This document shows, piece by piece, positions 36,280-45,755 of a stretch of DNA of 64,000 bases. How positions within the stretch are numbered: position 1 is the first letter of the stretch; every line of letters begins with the position of its first letter. The DNA comes from Clostridium sp. CAG:245 (lineage in GTDB: Bacteria; Bacillota; Clostridia; TANB77; CAG-508): positions 16,410 through 80,409 of the forward strand of contig FR880073.1 of the NCBI GenBank assembly GCA_000435175.1. Direction: 5' to 3'. Below the pieces are notes generated by a model. That model saw only the letters and a program-made list of their open reading frames with translations, made no database searches and was not told the DNA's origin. The translations under genes and the position numbers were made by a program.

Positions 36280-36732
36280 ATGAAAAGTAGTTTTAGAAAA
36301 ATGTTCGGTATGATCGTTATTTGTGCCATTCTGTTGGTCGCTTGTGGCCGGAAGGATCCGTTAAATCGGCAAGCTGCTTACTTCACGATCACAGAAGGAA
36401 GTAGTGGAGAGGTCTATGGTGTGAGAGAAACTTATCGTGCAAATACAACGGTTACTCGCAACCAGTTCCTGGACCAGGACGAAGATGTGGTCAAAGCATT
36501 AAAAGACTACATTGAAAATAGACTCCCGAAAGAAAAAGTAGGTATCCTTTTATATGAGGAGATGCCTCAGGAAGATGGCTATGAGTTAACAGTATTTTAT
36601 CAGAGTTTGGTGGCTAAGGAACATGACAAAGACATTGATTGCGACATTGACAAGTGTTATTGTTTAACAATATCGGTAAACGAAAATGAAAATGTGGAAA
36701 TTTTCAAGCTGTTGTCTTTGGCAGCGAAGTAA
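36280..36732 (+). CDS. Small lipoprotein of atypical composition
   Basis: A 150-residue protein with a lipoprotein signal: MKSSFRKMFG, a hydrophobic stretch (MIVICAILL) and the lipobox LVAC (C23), then GRKDP. The mature part is acidic and not recognised. Codon choice (CGC, CTG, GGC, TCG) is unlike the AT-rich neighbours, indicating transfer. The ATG at 36280 has AAGGAAAG upstream; the ATG at 36214 would add a non-signal extension. It carries its own promoter and terminator and is bracketed by TTGGGGACGGAG repeats. Localised to the outer face of the membrane by inference. Confidence 0.75.
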   Translation: MKSSFRKMFGMIVICAILLVACGRKDPLNRQAAYFTITEGSSGEVYGVRETYRANTTVTRNQFLDQDEDVVKALKDYIENRLPKEKVGILLYEEMPQEDGYELTVFYQSLVAKEHDKDIDCDIDKCYCLTISVNENENVEIFKLLSLAAK

Positions 36733-36817
36733 TGAGCTAACGTAAGTTAGACTTGTGCGAAAGGTCAGAACAAAGCCTGTTATTGTGAGAACACTACAGT
36801 AAATAGGCAAAGTAAAG

Positions 36818-36864
36818 AAAGGTTAACTGGGATTCTTTGATTAAGAGTCCTAGTTGACCTTTTA
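36818..36864 (+). terminator. Terminator of the lipoprotein cassette
   Basis: AAAGGTTAACTGGGA pairs with TCCTAGTTGACCTTT, then TTTATAT. Confidence 0.8.
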
Positions 36865-36874
36865 TATGTACATT

Positions 36875-36892
36875 TTGGGGACGGAGTAAAAA
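36875..36892 (+). repeat. GGGGACGGAG repeat, copy 2
   Basis: TTGGGGACGGAGTAAAAA matches 36061-36078 (TTGGGGACGGAGCAAAAA) with one difference, in direct orientation. Here the flanks pair only partly (TACATTTT with AAAATGTA). Confidence 0.7.
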
Positions 36893-36927
36893 TGTATATT
36901 TATATAAAAAATACAGTGAAATTTTCA

Positions 36928-36956
36928 TTGTAAAAAAACTGCAAATTTGGTATAAT
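36928..36956 (+). promoter_or_regulatory. Promoter of the AbiE-like pair
   Basis: TTGTAA, 17 bases, TATAAT, 30 bases before the first gene. Confidence 0.65.
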
Positions 36957-36985
36957 ATAGATGTAAGTTAAATTTGGAGGAAAAA

Positions 36986-37282
36986 ATGCCAGAAGAATTG
37001 AAAAAATATTTTTGGGACACTGATTTTCAAAAGTTAGATATAGAAAAGAATAAGAGATATATAATTGCAAGACTATATTGTTATGGTGATCTAAGAGCGA
37101 TAAAATGGGTAAAAGAAACATATAGTAAAGTCGATATAGAAGATACGGCAAGAAACTGTAGAAATTTAAAGCCGATTGTTGCTAATTACCTTAGACAACA
37201 GTATAACTTAAAAAAGGAAGAGATGGCTTATTATAGAGCTATTATGGCAATGAATTATGATTTTTGGAGAGGAAATTGCTAG
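36986..37282 (+). CDS. DUF6922-like protein, probable antitoxin
   Basis: A 98-residue helical protein beginning MPEELKKYFWDTDFQKLD, the FWD motif seen in small proteins that precede AbiEii-type nucleotidyltransferases. It continues with a YIIARLYCYGDLRAIKWVKETY helix pair. The ATG follows GGAGG with the usual spacing; a TTG at 36974 overlaps that site and is rejected. Its stop is one base before the toxin-like gene. Antitoxin function is inferred from context, not shown by a DNA-binding motif. Confidence 0.8.
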   Translation: MPEELKKYFWDTDFQKLDIEKNKRYIIARLYCYGDLRAIKWVKETYSKVDIEDTARNCRNLKPIVANYLRQQYNLKKEEMAYYRAIMAMNYDFWRGNC

Positions 37283-37283
37283 A

Positions 37284-37931
37284 ATGTATTGGAGTATATT
37301 AGATAATAAAAGAATTGAATTATTAAGAAAAATTGTAAAAACTATAAGTTTAAATAATTATTATATGGTAGGAGGAACAGCATTATCTTTACAATTAAAT
37401 TTAAGAGAATCATTTGACTTTGATTTCTGCGTTCCTGACATGTTTAATAGTGATGTATTGATTAGCGAATTAAAAAGTATTGGAAATACTGAAGTAAAGC
37501 AAAATCAAAAAGGAACTATTGACGTTTTACTAGATGGAGTGCAGGTTAGTTTCTTCTTTTATCAAAACAATTTGGTAGAAAATATCGTGAAGAATGATGA
37601 AATACCTAATTTGAGAATGGCTAGTATTTTAGACATAGCGGCAATGAAAGTAGCCGCTATAGGTGGAAGAGGAGCTAAAAAGGATTTTTTTGATTTATAT
37701 AATATAATGAAAAAATGTAATATTGATACAGAAAAATTAGCTAGTGCTGTAATAAAGAAATTTGGAACAAACGTAAATTATGTGAATATGATTATGGGAT
37801 TAAGCTATTTTGAAGATGCAGAAAGTGAAGAATTACCTAAAACATTTGTAGAATATGATTGGAACACTATAAAGAAATACTTTATAGATATTCAACCTAA
37901 ATTTCAAATGGCATTAGAAAAATATTTGTAG
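37284..37931 (+). CDS. AbiEii/DUF1814 nucleotidyltransferase-like toxin
   Basis: A 215-residue minimal nucleotidyltransferase of the AbiEii group. The GGTALSLQLNLRESFDFDFCV block (about 32-52) carries the GG and D-x-D catalytic pattern, and AAMKVAAIGGRGAKKDFFDLY holds the lysine and C-terminal signature. Related proteins act as type IV toxins that modify tRNA 3' ends with GTP or CTP. The ATG at 37284 follows GAGAGGAAA; an in-frame ATG at 37257 overlaps the antitoxin. Cotranscribed with the 36986 gene, inserted between prkC and rsgA. Confidence 0.85.
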   Translation: MYWSILDNKRIELLRKIVKTISLNNYYMVGGTALSLQLNLRESFDFDFCVPDMFNSDVLISELKSIGNTEVKQNQKGTIDVLLDGVQVSFFFYQNNLVENIVKNDEIPNLRMASILDIAAMKVAAIGGRGAKKDFFDLYNIMKKCNIDTEKLASAVIKKFGTNVNYVNMIMGLSYFEDAESEELPKTFVEYDWNTIKKYFIDIQPKFQMALEKYL

Positions 37932-37941
37932 GAAGGCATAA

Positions 37942-38823
37942 ATGCAAGGATTAATTGTAGAAAATAAAGCAAATTTATATAAAATAAAATTAGGAGATAT
38001 CAACTATATTGCTACTGCTAGGGGAAAGTTTAAGAATGATAGCTTTACTCCTGTAGTAGGAGATATAGCTGAATTTTCTATTGTTGATGAAAACAAAAAA
38101 ACGGCTGTAATTGAAAGTGTGAAAGAAAGAGTGTCATACATAAAAAGACCGAAGCTTGCTAATATAAATCAAATTGTCTTTGTGGTGTCTAGCAAGCATC
38201 CAAAGCCAGATTTGTTGTTATTAGATAAACAGCTTGCTTTTGCAGAGTTTTTACACATAAAGCCTGTAATAGTTCTAAACAAAATTGATTTAGATGATAA
38301 ACATGAATTTTTAAATATTCAGAAAATATATGAAGAAATAGGCTATAAAGTAATACAAACTGATGCAAAAAATGGCATTGGAGTTGAAGAAATTTTATTA
38401 GAATTAAAGAATAACATCAGTGCATTTGCTGGAAATTCTGGAGTTGGAAAGTCAACTCTTATAAACGACTTGTTCAAAGAAAACGTAACTCAAGAGGGAG
38501 AAATTAGCCAGAAGAATAAGCGTGGAAAAAATACCACAACAGATATTTGTTTATATGAGCTTGATACAGATACATATATAGCAGATACACCTGGTTTTTC
38601 GACATTTGACGTGTATGAAATTCCATATAGAGAATTAGATAAATATTTTAGAGAGTTCAAAAATTGTATTGATAAATGCAGATATATAGGCTGTAGCCAC
38701 ATTAAAGAAGATGAGTGTGGAATAAAGCTAGAACTTGAACAAGGAAAAATAGCAAAGTCTAGATATGATAATTACGTAAAAATATATAGCGAATTAAAAG
38801 ACAAGGAGGAACACAAATGGTAG
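37942..38823 (+). CDS. rsgA: Ribosome small-subunit GTPase RsgA
   Basis: A 293-residue circularly permuted GTPase that checks 30S maturation. An OB fold opens the protein, G4 (LNKIDLDD) comes before the P-loop GNSGVGKST (about 160-168), and DTPGFSTF is G3. The C-terminal zinc finger has C-x-C-H-C residues in CIDKCRYIGCSHIKEDEC. Length matches Bacillus RsgA (CpgA). It lies 10 bases after the AbiEii-like gene and overlaps rpe by seven bases, so it probably relies on the inserted promoter or on one farther upstream. Confidence 0.97.
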   Translation: MQGLIVENKANLYKIKLGDINYIATARGKFKNDSFTPVVGDIAEFSIVDENKKTAVIESVKERVSYIKRPKLANINQIVFVVSSKHPKPDLLLLDKQLAFAEFLHIKPVIVLNKIDLDDKHEFLNIQKIYEEIGYKVIQTDAKNGIGVEEILLELKNNISAFAGNSGVGKSTLINDLFKENVTQEGEISQKNKRGKNTTTDICLYELDTDTYIADTPGFSTFDVYEIPYRELDKYFREFKNCIDKCRYIGCSHIKEDECGIKLELEQGKIAKSRYDNYVKIYSELKDKEEHKW

Positions 38824-39473
38824 ATATTTCAACATCTCTATTGAGTGTAAAAAAAGAAAAAATAATAGATACTGTTTATAAGTTAGAAGATGCAAACACA
38901 AATTATTTTCATATAGATGTTATGGATGGCGAGTTTGTAGAAAATGATACACATGATATAATGCTAGAATATTGCGAATATTTGGACAATATTACAAAAA
39001 TTCCACTAGATATTCATTTAATGGTAAAAGACGTAAAAAACTTTGTTGATAGTTACTTGATATTTAATCCAAACATAATTACATTTCATTATGAAGCTTG
39101 TAAAAATAAAGAAGAAGTAATGAATTTGATAAATTATATTAAAGAAAAGGGAAGAAGAGTAGGAATTTCTGTAAAGCCGGAGACTGATGTGAAAGAAATT
39201 CTAGAATTTTTACCATATGTGCACGTAGTTTTAGTTATGACTGTTGAGCCAGGGAAAGGTGGACAAGAATTAATTTCTTCAACTATAGAAAAAATAAAAG
39301 AGCTTAATTCTTACAGAGAAGAACACAAATTAGATTATGAAATTGAAGCAGATGGTGGAATTAAAGTGGAAAACTCAAAAAAAATAATAGATGCTGGAGC
39401 AGATATATTAGTGGCTGGAACAGCTATAATAAATTCAAAAGATTATGCAGAAACAATAAAAAAATTAAAATAA
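38817..39473 (+). CDS. rpe: Ribulose-phosphate 3-epimerase
   Basis: A 218-residue TIM-barrel enzyme interconverting D-ribulose-5-phosphate and D-xylulose-5-phosphate in the pentose phosphate path. Key motifs: ISTSLLS at the start, FHIDVMDGEFV with metal-binding His and Asp, LDIHLMV, VMTVEPGKGGQ, and EADGGIKVEN. The family usually reads MSVNPGFGGQ here; EPGKGGQ is a mild variant. AGGAGG lies within rsgA. The rsgA-rpe order is conserved in Firmicutes. Confidence 0.93.
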   Translation: MVDISTSLLSVKKEKIIDTVYKLEDANTNYFHIDVMDGEFVENDTHDIMLEYCEYLDNITKIPLDIHLMVKDVKNFVDSYLIFNPNIITFHYEACKNKEEVMNLINYIKEKGRRVGISVKPETDVKEILEFLPYVHVVLVMTVEPGKGGQELISSTIEKIKELNSYREEHKLDYEIEADGGIKVENSKKIIDAGADILVAGTAIINSKDYAETIKKLK

Positions 39474-39480
39474 AAATAAA

Positions 39481-39512
39481 CCTCTGATTAATTGAAATCA
39501 GAGGAATTTTTT
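39481..39512 (+). terminator. Bidirectional terminator after rpe
   Basis: CCTCTGATT and AATCAGAGG form the stem, with AATTTTTT after it on the plus strand and TTTATTTTT on the minus strand. It separates rpe from the convergent transporter. Confidence 0.9.
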
Positions 39513-39529
39513 ATATTGAGCCAGTTTAA

Positions 39530-41032
39530 TTACATTGGCATTATTAAATTTGCCAAAGGATATCCAATAAATGATGCAACTAAAATAATTACAAACATCA
39601 TTAAGAATCCGTATTTTAATAAACTTGTTGAATCAGACCAACCTGATGAACCAGCTACTGCAACGTAAGGCATTGCAGGTGGAGCAGCAGAACCTGTTGA
39701 AGCAATTAAACCAATAACAGCTGTAATAGCTGCGGCATTTAATGCACCACCAGATGCTAGTGCTACTGGAACAGCAAGTGTTGGAACTAATTGTGCTGTA
39801 ACCATGTGAGAAGATACGTTTGATTGTAATCCAGCCCACAATGAGAATAACAAAATTAGTAATACTGGTGATAAGCCAGTTGTAATTGGTGCAATAGATG
39901 CAGACAAGAATGTTGTAAGCCCTATTGCTTTATTTGTCATTGCAGCACCTAAAGCAAGTGTTGCAGATGCCATTATTATACTTGGCCAAGATACACCTTT
40001 TACCATAGATTCGTTAATATTTATTAATGGTTTTCCTTGGTATTTCAAAATAGATAAAACTATTATTCCAAATAGTGGAGGCATAGCTGTACCTAAACTG
40101 CTAATCCAAGTAAATGCTGTTGAAATCCATTTTACTGAACTTGTTTTTAATAAGCTTGGTAGAACCCATAATGCAACTACTAAAAGGAATGTTCCAAGAA
40201 TAATTTTTTCACCTTGGTTTGCACTAGGAATTTCTTTTTTCATCTTATCAAATTCATTAGATTTTAGGTTTATTTTCTTTGTATTTGGTCTCATTAAGAA
40301 TTTGAATACAAGCATCATTAATGCAAATATTATAATTCCTGTTGGAATTGCATAAAGCATGTATTGACCATAGCTTATGCTAGATCCTGTTAGAGATTTG
40401 AATACTCCCATTGAAAGAACAGGGAATACGTGTGCTATTGGTGTCATACCAGAAGATAAGCTTGTACAGAATACTAAGCCCATCATAAGCATGTTTGCGT
40501 ATTTATCACCTTTTTTTAGTCCTAATACATTATAAATTTCTTCAAGAATAGGTAATATTATAAAGTATAAAACTGTTGGAGACATGAATAACCCAATTAC
40601 AAGAACTGCTGCAAAAAAGCAGAAGGCAAATCTCCAAGGTGTTTTTCTTGCAAATTTACTAGTTACAAATCCAAGAGCAATTTTCTTAACATATCCTGTC
40701 TGAGAAAATGCATATGTGAACATGAATGTAAATAGTAAGAATGCGAAAGTCTCGTTACCAAACGAATTTTGCAATGTCGTTTTCATTCCAAGTGATGGAA
40801 CAAGAGCAAGCGTTGCTAAACATAATAAACTTGGCCAGCCTATTCCAACTGTTATCCATAAGAATAAAACAGATATGAATACGCCAAGAACTTTCATACC
40901 ATCGGTGCTAAGACCTGATGGAGGTGTTGCTATAAAAAATATAGCAATGATAATTAATGCAAAAAGAGTGCAAACAAACTCTTTTTCATTTTTAGTCATT
41001 AAAGGCTTTTTTTCCTTTTTTGTTTTTTCCAT
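39530..41032 (-). CDS. DASS/SLC13-family anion permease
   Basis: A 500-residue integral membrane transporter with about 12 hydrophobic segments. The family plan is recognisable: ATPPSGLSTDG near the N terminus, then a first repeat with FMSPTVLYFIILPIL, and a second repeat with GLQSNVSSHMVTAQL and GSAAPPAMPYVAVAGSSG (about 430-460), likely the sodium and carboxylate region. Members import dicarboxylates or sulfate with sodium; the substrate here is not told by sequence. It follows the FAD oxidoreductase gene on the same strand, so the two may serve one substrate. Confidence 0.85.
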   Translation of the reverse strand: MEKTKKEKKPLMTKNEKEFVCTLFALIIIAIFFIATPPSGLSTDGMKVLGVFISVLFLWITVGIGWPSLLCLATLALVPSLGMKTTLQNSFGNETFAFLLFTFMFTYAFSQTGYVKKIALGFVTSKFARKTPWRFAFCFFAAVLVIGLFMSPTVLYFIILPILEEIYNVLGLKKGDKYANMLMMGLVFCTSLSSGMTPIAHVFPVLSMGVFKSLTGSSISYGQYMLYAIPTGIIIFALMMLVFKFLMRPNTKKINLKSNEFDKMKKEIPSANQGEKIILGTFLLVVALWVLPSLLKTSSVKWISTAFTWISSLGTAMPPLFGIIVLSILKYQGKPLININESMVKGVSWPSIIMASATLALGAAMTNKAIGLTTFLSASIAPITTGLSPVLLILLFSLWAGLQSNVSSHMVTAQLVPTLAVPVALASGGALNAAAITAVIGLIASTGSAAPPAMPYVAVAGSSGWSDSTSLLKYGFLMMFVIILVASFIGYPLANLIMPM

Positions 41033-41065
41033 ATTTTAGTCCTTTTTCATAAGATTTAGGCCTTT

Positions 41066-41092
41066 AAGGGAAAGCCTATAAAACCATAGGCT
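41066..41092 (-). terminator. Hairpin between the FAD oxidoreductase and permease genes
   Basis: On the minus strand AGCCTAT and ATAGGCT form a stem with a six-base loop, followed by TTCCCTT. Weak T tract, so it may only reduce readthrough. Confidence 0.5.
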
Positions 41093-41135
41093 CAATATAA
41101 AAATTTATTTTAAGTAAAAATAATTACATTAAAAT

Positions 41136-42389
41136 CTAAATTAAAGCACCTTGATTAACAAGTTCTTCTTGAACAGCTTTTACATCATAAGATGTGTTGT
41201 CTAGTGTTAAAGCTGCTGCTACACCTGCTGCTTGTCCAGTAGCAAATCCTGTTCCCATAACACGTACAGAACCAAGTGCTAATGAGTCTGTAGAAATTGT
41301 TCTACCAGCAGCCCATAAATTCTTAGCATCTTTAACTTTTAGACATCCTAAAGGAATAGAGAAGTACTCGTTATCTGGAATATGAGTGTATTTTATAGAA
41401 GTGTTGCTTTTGTGCATTTCTGGGCTCCAAGCGCCTCTTGCTATACTATCATCACTCTTTGGTGCCATTATTATTTCTTCACCTTTAAGCATTTTGTCAC
41501 CAATTATTCTTCTTGCTTCACGAATACCAACTGCTGGTCCAGAAGAAGAAATAATCATGTCTTGGAATCCGTCTAGATAGTTCTTAAATGCCATTGCATA
41601 ATTGTGAACTTGTGAACGAAGTTCCATTTCTGTTTCTGTAAGTGTTTCTGCGTCAAGAGCAGGAACTATTGTACTTGGAATTGTACAATATCCATAAGTT
41701 TTGTCTGGAATTTTAATTATTAATCCAGTTTCCTTCTTAATTTCAATTCCATTTTCCTTTGCTTTTTTCAAAGCAGCTTCAATGTCAGGTTTCAAGATTT
41801 CTCTTGCTGGAATATTGTCAATTCTAAATGGTAATGAAGATTGTTGAACTTTTCCTTCAGCATCTCCCCAGTTAGTTGCTATTCCTGCAAAATGAACTAA
41901 GTTAGCATTTCCAGAAGCATCAACAAAAGCCTTAGCTTTTACTGTGAATGTTCCTTCATCATCTGTACATTTAATTTCTTCAATCATTCCATTATTGTTT
42001 ACTACTTCATACATTTGAGCATGTAAGAAATATTCTACAGAACTCTTTTTTAACATTTGGTCCATAACCAATTTTACGTATTCTGGATTAAAAGATACAG
42101 AAACGTTACCTGTGGACTTTGATGGTCTTGGATGGATATTTGTGCCATAGGCTTCTAACTTTTTTAGAACTTCTCCACCAATTCCTTGTACAACTTGATC
42201 ATAATTTTCGCCTCTTGTGAAAAAACCACAATAAGCAGTAACTTGTGAATTTGTAGCTTGTCCACCGAAATATGGATTTCTTTCGATTAAGACTGTTCTA
42301 GCACCAGCTCTTGATGCTCCAATTGCTGCAGCTATACCTGCTGCACCACCGCCAACAACCGCTACATCACATTCAATATGTCTTTGCAT
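41136..42389 (-). CDS. FAD-dependent oxidoreductase (FAD_oxidored family)
   Basis: A 417-residue flavoprotein. A dinucleotide-binding fold opens it (DVAVVGGGAAGIAAAIGASRAGA, with the E of VLIERNPYFGG), and a second FAD contact is near the end (LWAAGRTISTDSLALGSVRVMGTGFATGQAAGVAA). The best fit is the PF12831-type group of FAD-dependent oxidoreductases. Substrate unknown. The ATG at 42389 follows AAAGGAGG; the longer reading lacks a site. It is cotranscribed with or just ahead of the DASS permease, which suggests uptake and oxidation or reduction of an organic acid. Confidence 0.85.
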   Translation of the reverse strand: MQRHIECDVAVVGGGAAGIAAAIGASRAGARTVLIERNPYFGGQATNSQVTAYCGFFTRGENYDQVVQGIGGEVLKKLEAYGTNIHPRPSKSTGNVSVSFNPEYVKLVMDQMLKKSSVEYFLHAQMYEVVNNNGMIEEIKCTDDEGTFTVKAKAFVDASGNANLVHFAGIATNWGDAEGKVQQSSLPFRIDNIPAREILKPDIEAALKKAKENGIEIKKETGLIIKIPDKTYGYCTIPSTIVPALDAETLTETEMELRSQVHNYAMAFKNYLDGFQDMIISSSGPAVGIREARRIIGDKMLKGEEIIMAPKSDDSIARGAWSPEMHKSNTSIKYTHIPDNEYFSIPLGCLKVKDAKNLWAAGRTISTDSLALGSVRVMGTGFATGQAAGVAAALTLDNTSYDVKAVQEELVNQGALI

Positions 42390-42551
42390 AATTGAACCTC
42401 CTTTAAAAAATATTATATAAAAATACACTCAAATTATACCATAAAAAGAAAAAATAAAGGCAATTGCAATATAAATGTCATAAAAATGTAACAAAATGTA
42501 AAATAACGTCTAAAATTAATTTTGAAAATTTATAAAATCTATATAAAATAC

Positions 42552-42580
42552 TTGAAAACTGTTTGTCTTTGGTATAGAAT
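42552..42580 (+). promoter_or_regulatory. Promoter of the glycolytic operon
   Basis: TTGAAA, 17 bases, TAGAAT, 60 bases before the gap start. Divergent from the FAD oxidoreductase gene. Confidence 0.65.
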
Positions 42581-42585
42581 ATTAA

Positions 42586-43650
<1,065 letters not shown>

Positions 43651-43670
43651 TAGAGTATAATAACAATTTT

Positions 43671-43705
43671 GGGGCTTGGCATTTCTTAATTCAAGCCCTT
43701 TTATT
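43671..43705 (+). terminator. Hairpin between gap and pgk
   Basis: GGGCTTG and CAAGCCC form a stem with a T-rich tail (TTTTATT). In a glycolytic operon such a hairpin would let gap be made in excess over pgk, an inference. Confidence 0.65.
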
Positions 43706-43730
43706 ACAATTTAAGAAAGGGAGATATACC

Positions 43731-44918
43731 ATGAATAAAAAGACTGTTAGAGACATTGATGTTAAAGGAAAGAAAGTTTTAGTAAGATGCGATTTCAACG
43801 TTCCTTTAGATGAAAATAAAAATATAACAGATAATAGAAGAATAGTTGGAGCTCTTCCAACAATAAAATATTTATTAGATAATGATTGCAAAGTAATTCT
43901 TTGCTCACATTTAGGAAGACCAAAGGGACAAGTAAATAAAGATTTTTCTTTAGAGCCAGTTGCAAAAGAATTATCTAAATTATTAGGTAAAGAAGTAAAA
44001 CTTGCAAATGATATAATAGGAAAGAGTGCTAAAGAATTAACTGCAAACATGAAAGATGGAGAAATTGTTCTATTAGAAAATGTTAGATTTGATAGTAGAG
44101 AAGAAGCAAATGATGCAGAGTTTGCAAAAGAACTTGCAAGTTTAGCTGAAATATATGTAAATGATGCATTTGGAACAGCTCACAGAGCACATGCTTCAAC
44201 AGCAGGAGTAGCAAGCTATTTGCCAGCAGTAGCAGGTTTCTTAATGGAGAAAGAATTAAACTTCTTAGGAACAACACTAGAAAATCCAGAAAGACCATTT
44301 GTTGCAATACTTGGAGGAAAAAAGGTATCAGATAAAATTGGTGTTATCGATAGTTTATTAGAAAAAGTAGATACATTAATGATTGGTGGAGGAATGGCTT
44401 ATACATTCTTTAAATCAATGGGATACAATGTTGGAAATTCTATTTGTGAATTAGATAAATTAGATTTAGCAAAAAGTTTAATGGAAAAAGCTAAAGCAAA
44501 AGGTGTAAAATTGATGCTTCCTGTAGATACTAAAGTAGGAAAAGAATTCAAAGAAGACACAGAAAGTAAAACTGTTAAATACACAGAAATACCAGATGGT
44601 TGGGAAGGATTCGACATTGGTGCAGAAACAATAAAGATGTATCAAAACGAATTATCAAAAGCAAAAACTGTTATCTGGAATGGACCTTTAGGATTGTTTG
44701 AATTTGACCAATTTGCAATAGGAACAAATGCAATAGCAGAATACTTAGGAAACCTAGAAAATGTTACAACAGTAATAGGTGGAGGAGATTCAGCAGCTGC
44801 AATAGAAAAACTAGGAATTGGAGATAAATTCACACACATTTCAACAGGTGGTGGAGCATCACTTGAATTCTTAGAAGGAAAGAAACTTCCAGGAGTTGAA
44901 TGTTTATTAGATAAATAG
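43731..44918 (+). CDS. pgk: Phosphoglycerate kinase
   Basis: A 395-residue two-lobed kinase giving ATP and 3-phosphoglycerate. The substrate-binding signature [14 protein letters not shown] opens it; [10 protein letters not shown] and [25 protein letters not shown] follow. The nucleotide lobe has [23 protein letters not shown] and [10 protein letters not shown], ending [18 protein letters not shown]. No fusion to TpiA is seen; tpiA is a separate gene 10 bases on. AAGGGAG precedes the ATG. Confidence 0.99.
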   Translation: MNKKTVRDIDVKGKKVLVRCDFNVPLDENKNITDNRRIVGALPTIKYLLDNDCKVILCSHLGRPKGQVNKDFSLEPVAKELSKLLGKEVKLANDIIGKSAKELTANMKDGEIVLLENVRFDSREEANDAEFAKELASLAEIYVNDAFGTAHRAHASTAGVASYLPAVAGFLMEKELNFLGTTLENPERPFVAILGGKKVSDKIGVIDSLLEKVDTLMIGGGMAYTFFKSMGYNVGNSICELDKLDLAKSLMEKAKAKGVKLMLPVDTKVGKEFKEDTESKTVKYTEIPDGWEGFDIGAETIKMYQNELSKAKTVIWNGPLGLFEFDQFAIGTNAIAEYLGNLENVTTVIGGGDSAAAIEKLGIGDKFTHISTGGGASLEFLEGKKLPGVECLLDK

Positions 44919-44928
44919 GAGGACGTTT

Positions 44929-45678
44929 ATGAGAAGAAAGGTAATCGCAGGAAACTGGAAAATGAATATGCTTCCAGCAGATACAATAAATTTTATAGAA
45001 GGTTTAGCTCCTCTTGTAAAAGATTCTGAAAATGAAGTTATATTATGTGTACCATATACAGATTTATTTTATGCATGGCATACAACAGAAGGCACTAATA
45101 TTCATATCGGTGCAGAAAATATGCACTGGGAAGAAAAGGGGGCATATACAGGAGAAGTTTCTGGACAAATGCTAAAGAGCATAGGAGTTGAATATGTTAT
45201 AATAGGCCACTCTGAGAGACGTGCATATTTTGCAGAAACAGATGAAACTGTAAACAAGAAAATTAAATCTGCATTTGCAAATGATTTGAAACCAATAGTT
45301 TGTGTTGGAGAGTCTTTAGAACAAAGAGAAGCTGGCAAAACTGAAGAAGTTATAACAAAGCAAGTTGAATTAGCACTAGCTGGTCTTACAGAAGAACAAG
45401 TAAAAAATACTATAATAGCATATGAACCAATTTGGGCAATTGGAACTGGAAAAACAGCTACATCAGAAGATGCAAATAATAGTATTAAAGCTATAAGAAA
45501 AAAGATTTCTGAAATATATGGAAATGTTGCAGAAGATGTAATTATTCAATATGGTGGAAGTGTAAAATCAACAAATGCAAAAGAACTATTCGAAACATCA
45601 GATATTGATGGAGCCCTAGTTGGAGGAGCAAGTTTAAAAGTAGACGAATTTGCAAAAATAGTAAATTACAATAAATAG
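44929..45678 (+). CDS. tpiA: Triosephosphate isomerase
   Basis: A 249-residue TIM barrel interconverting dihydroxyacetone phosphate and glyceraldehyde-3-phosphate. The catalytic Lys and Asn are in AGNWKMN, His in IIGHSERR, Glu in AYEPIWAIGTGKTA, and the phosphate-binding GGSVKSTNA and GALVGGASLK close the barrel. Length is standard. AGGAGG lies 10 bases after the pgk stop. A hairpin of CACAG/CTGTG with AGCT/AGCT lies between it and gpmI (about 45682-45732), without a T tail. Confidence 0.99.
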   Translation: MRRKVIAGNWKMNMLPADTINFIEGLAPLVKDSENEVILCVPYTDLFYAWHTTEGTNIHIGAENMHWEEKGAYTGEVSGQMLKSIGVEYVIIGHSERRAYFAETDETVNKKIKSAFANDLKPIVCVGESLEQREAGKTEEVITKQVELALAGLTEEQVKNTIIAYEPIWAIGTGKTATSEDANNSIKAIRKKISEIYGNVAEDVIIQYGGSVKSTNAKELFETSDIDGALVGGASLKVDEFAKIVNYNK

Positions 45679-45755
45679 ACACAGTGTGTAGCATGGAGCT
45701 GATTTATAGAAAAAAATATAGCTCTGTGCCTTTGGAAAGGAAATGGAATAAGAAA

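Noticed and set aside
36974..36985. TTG start for the AbiEi-like gene
   Set aside because: The TTG overlaps the GGAGG site; the ATG at 36986 has the correct spacing.
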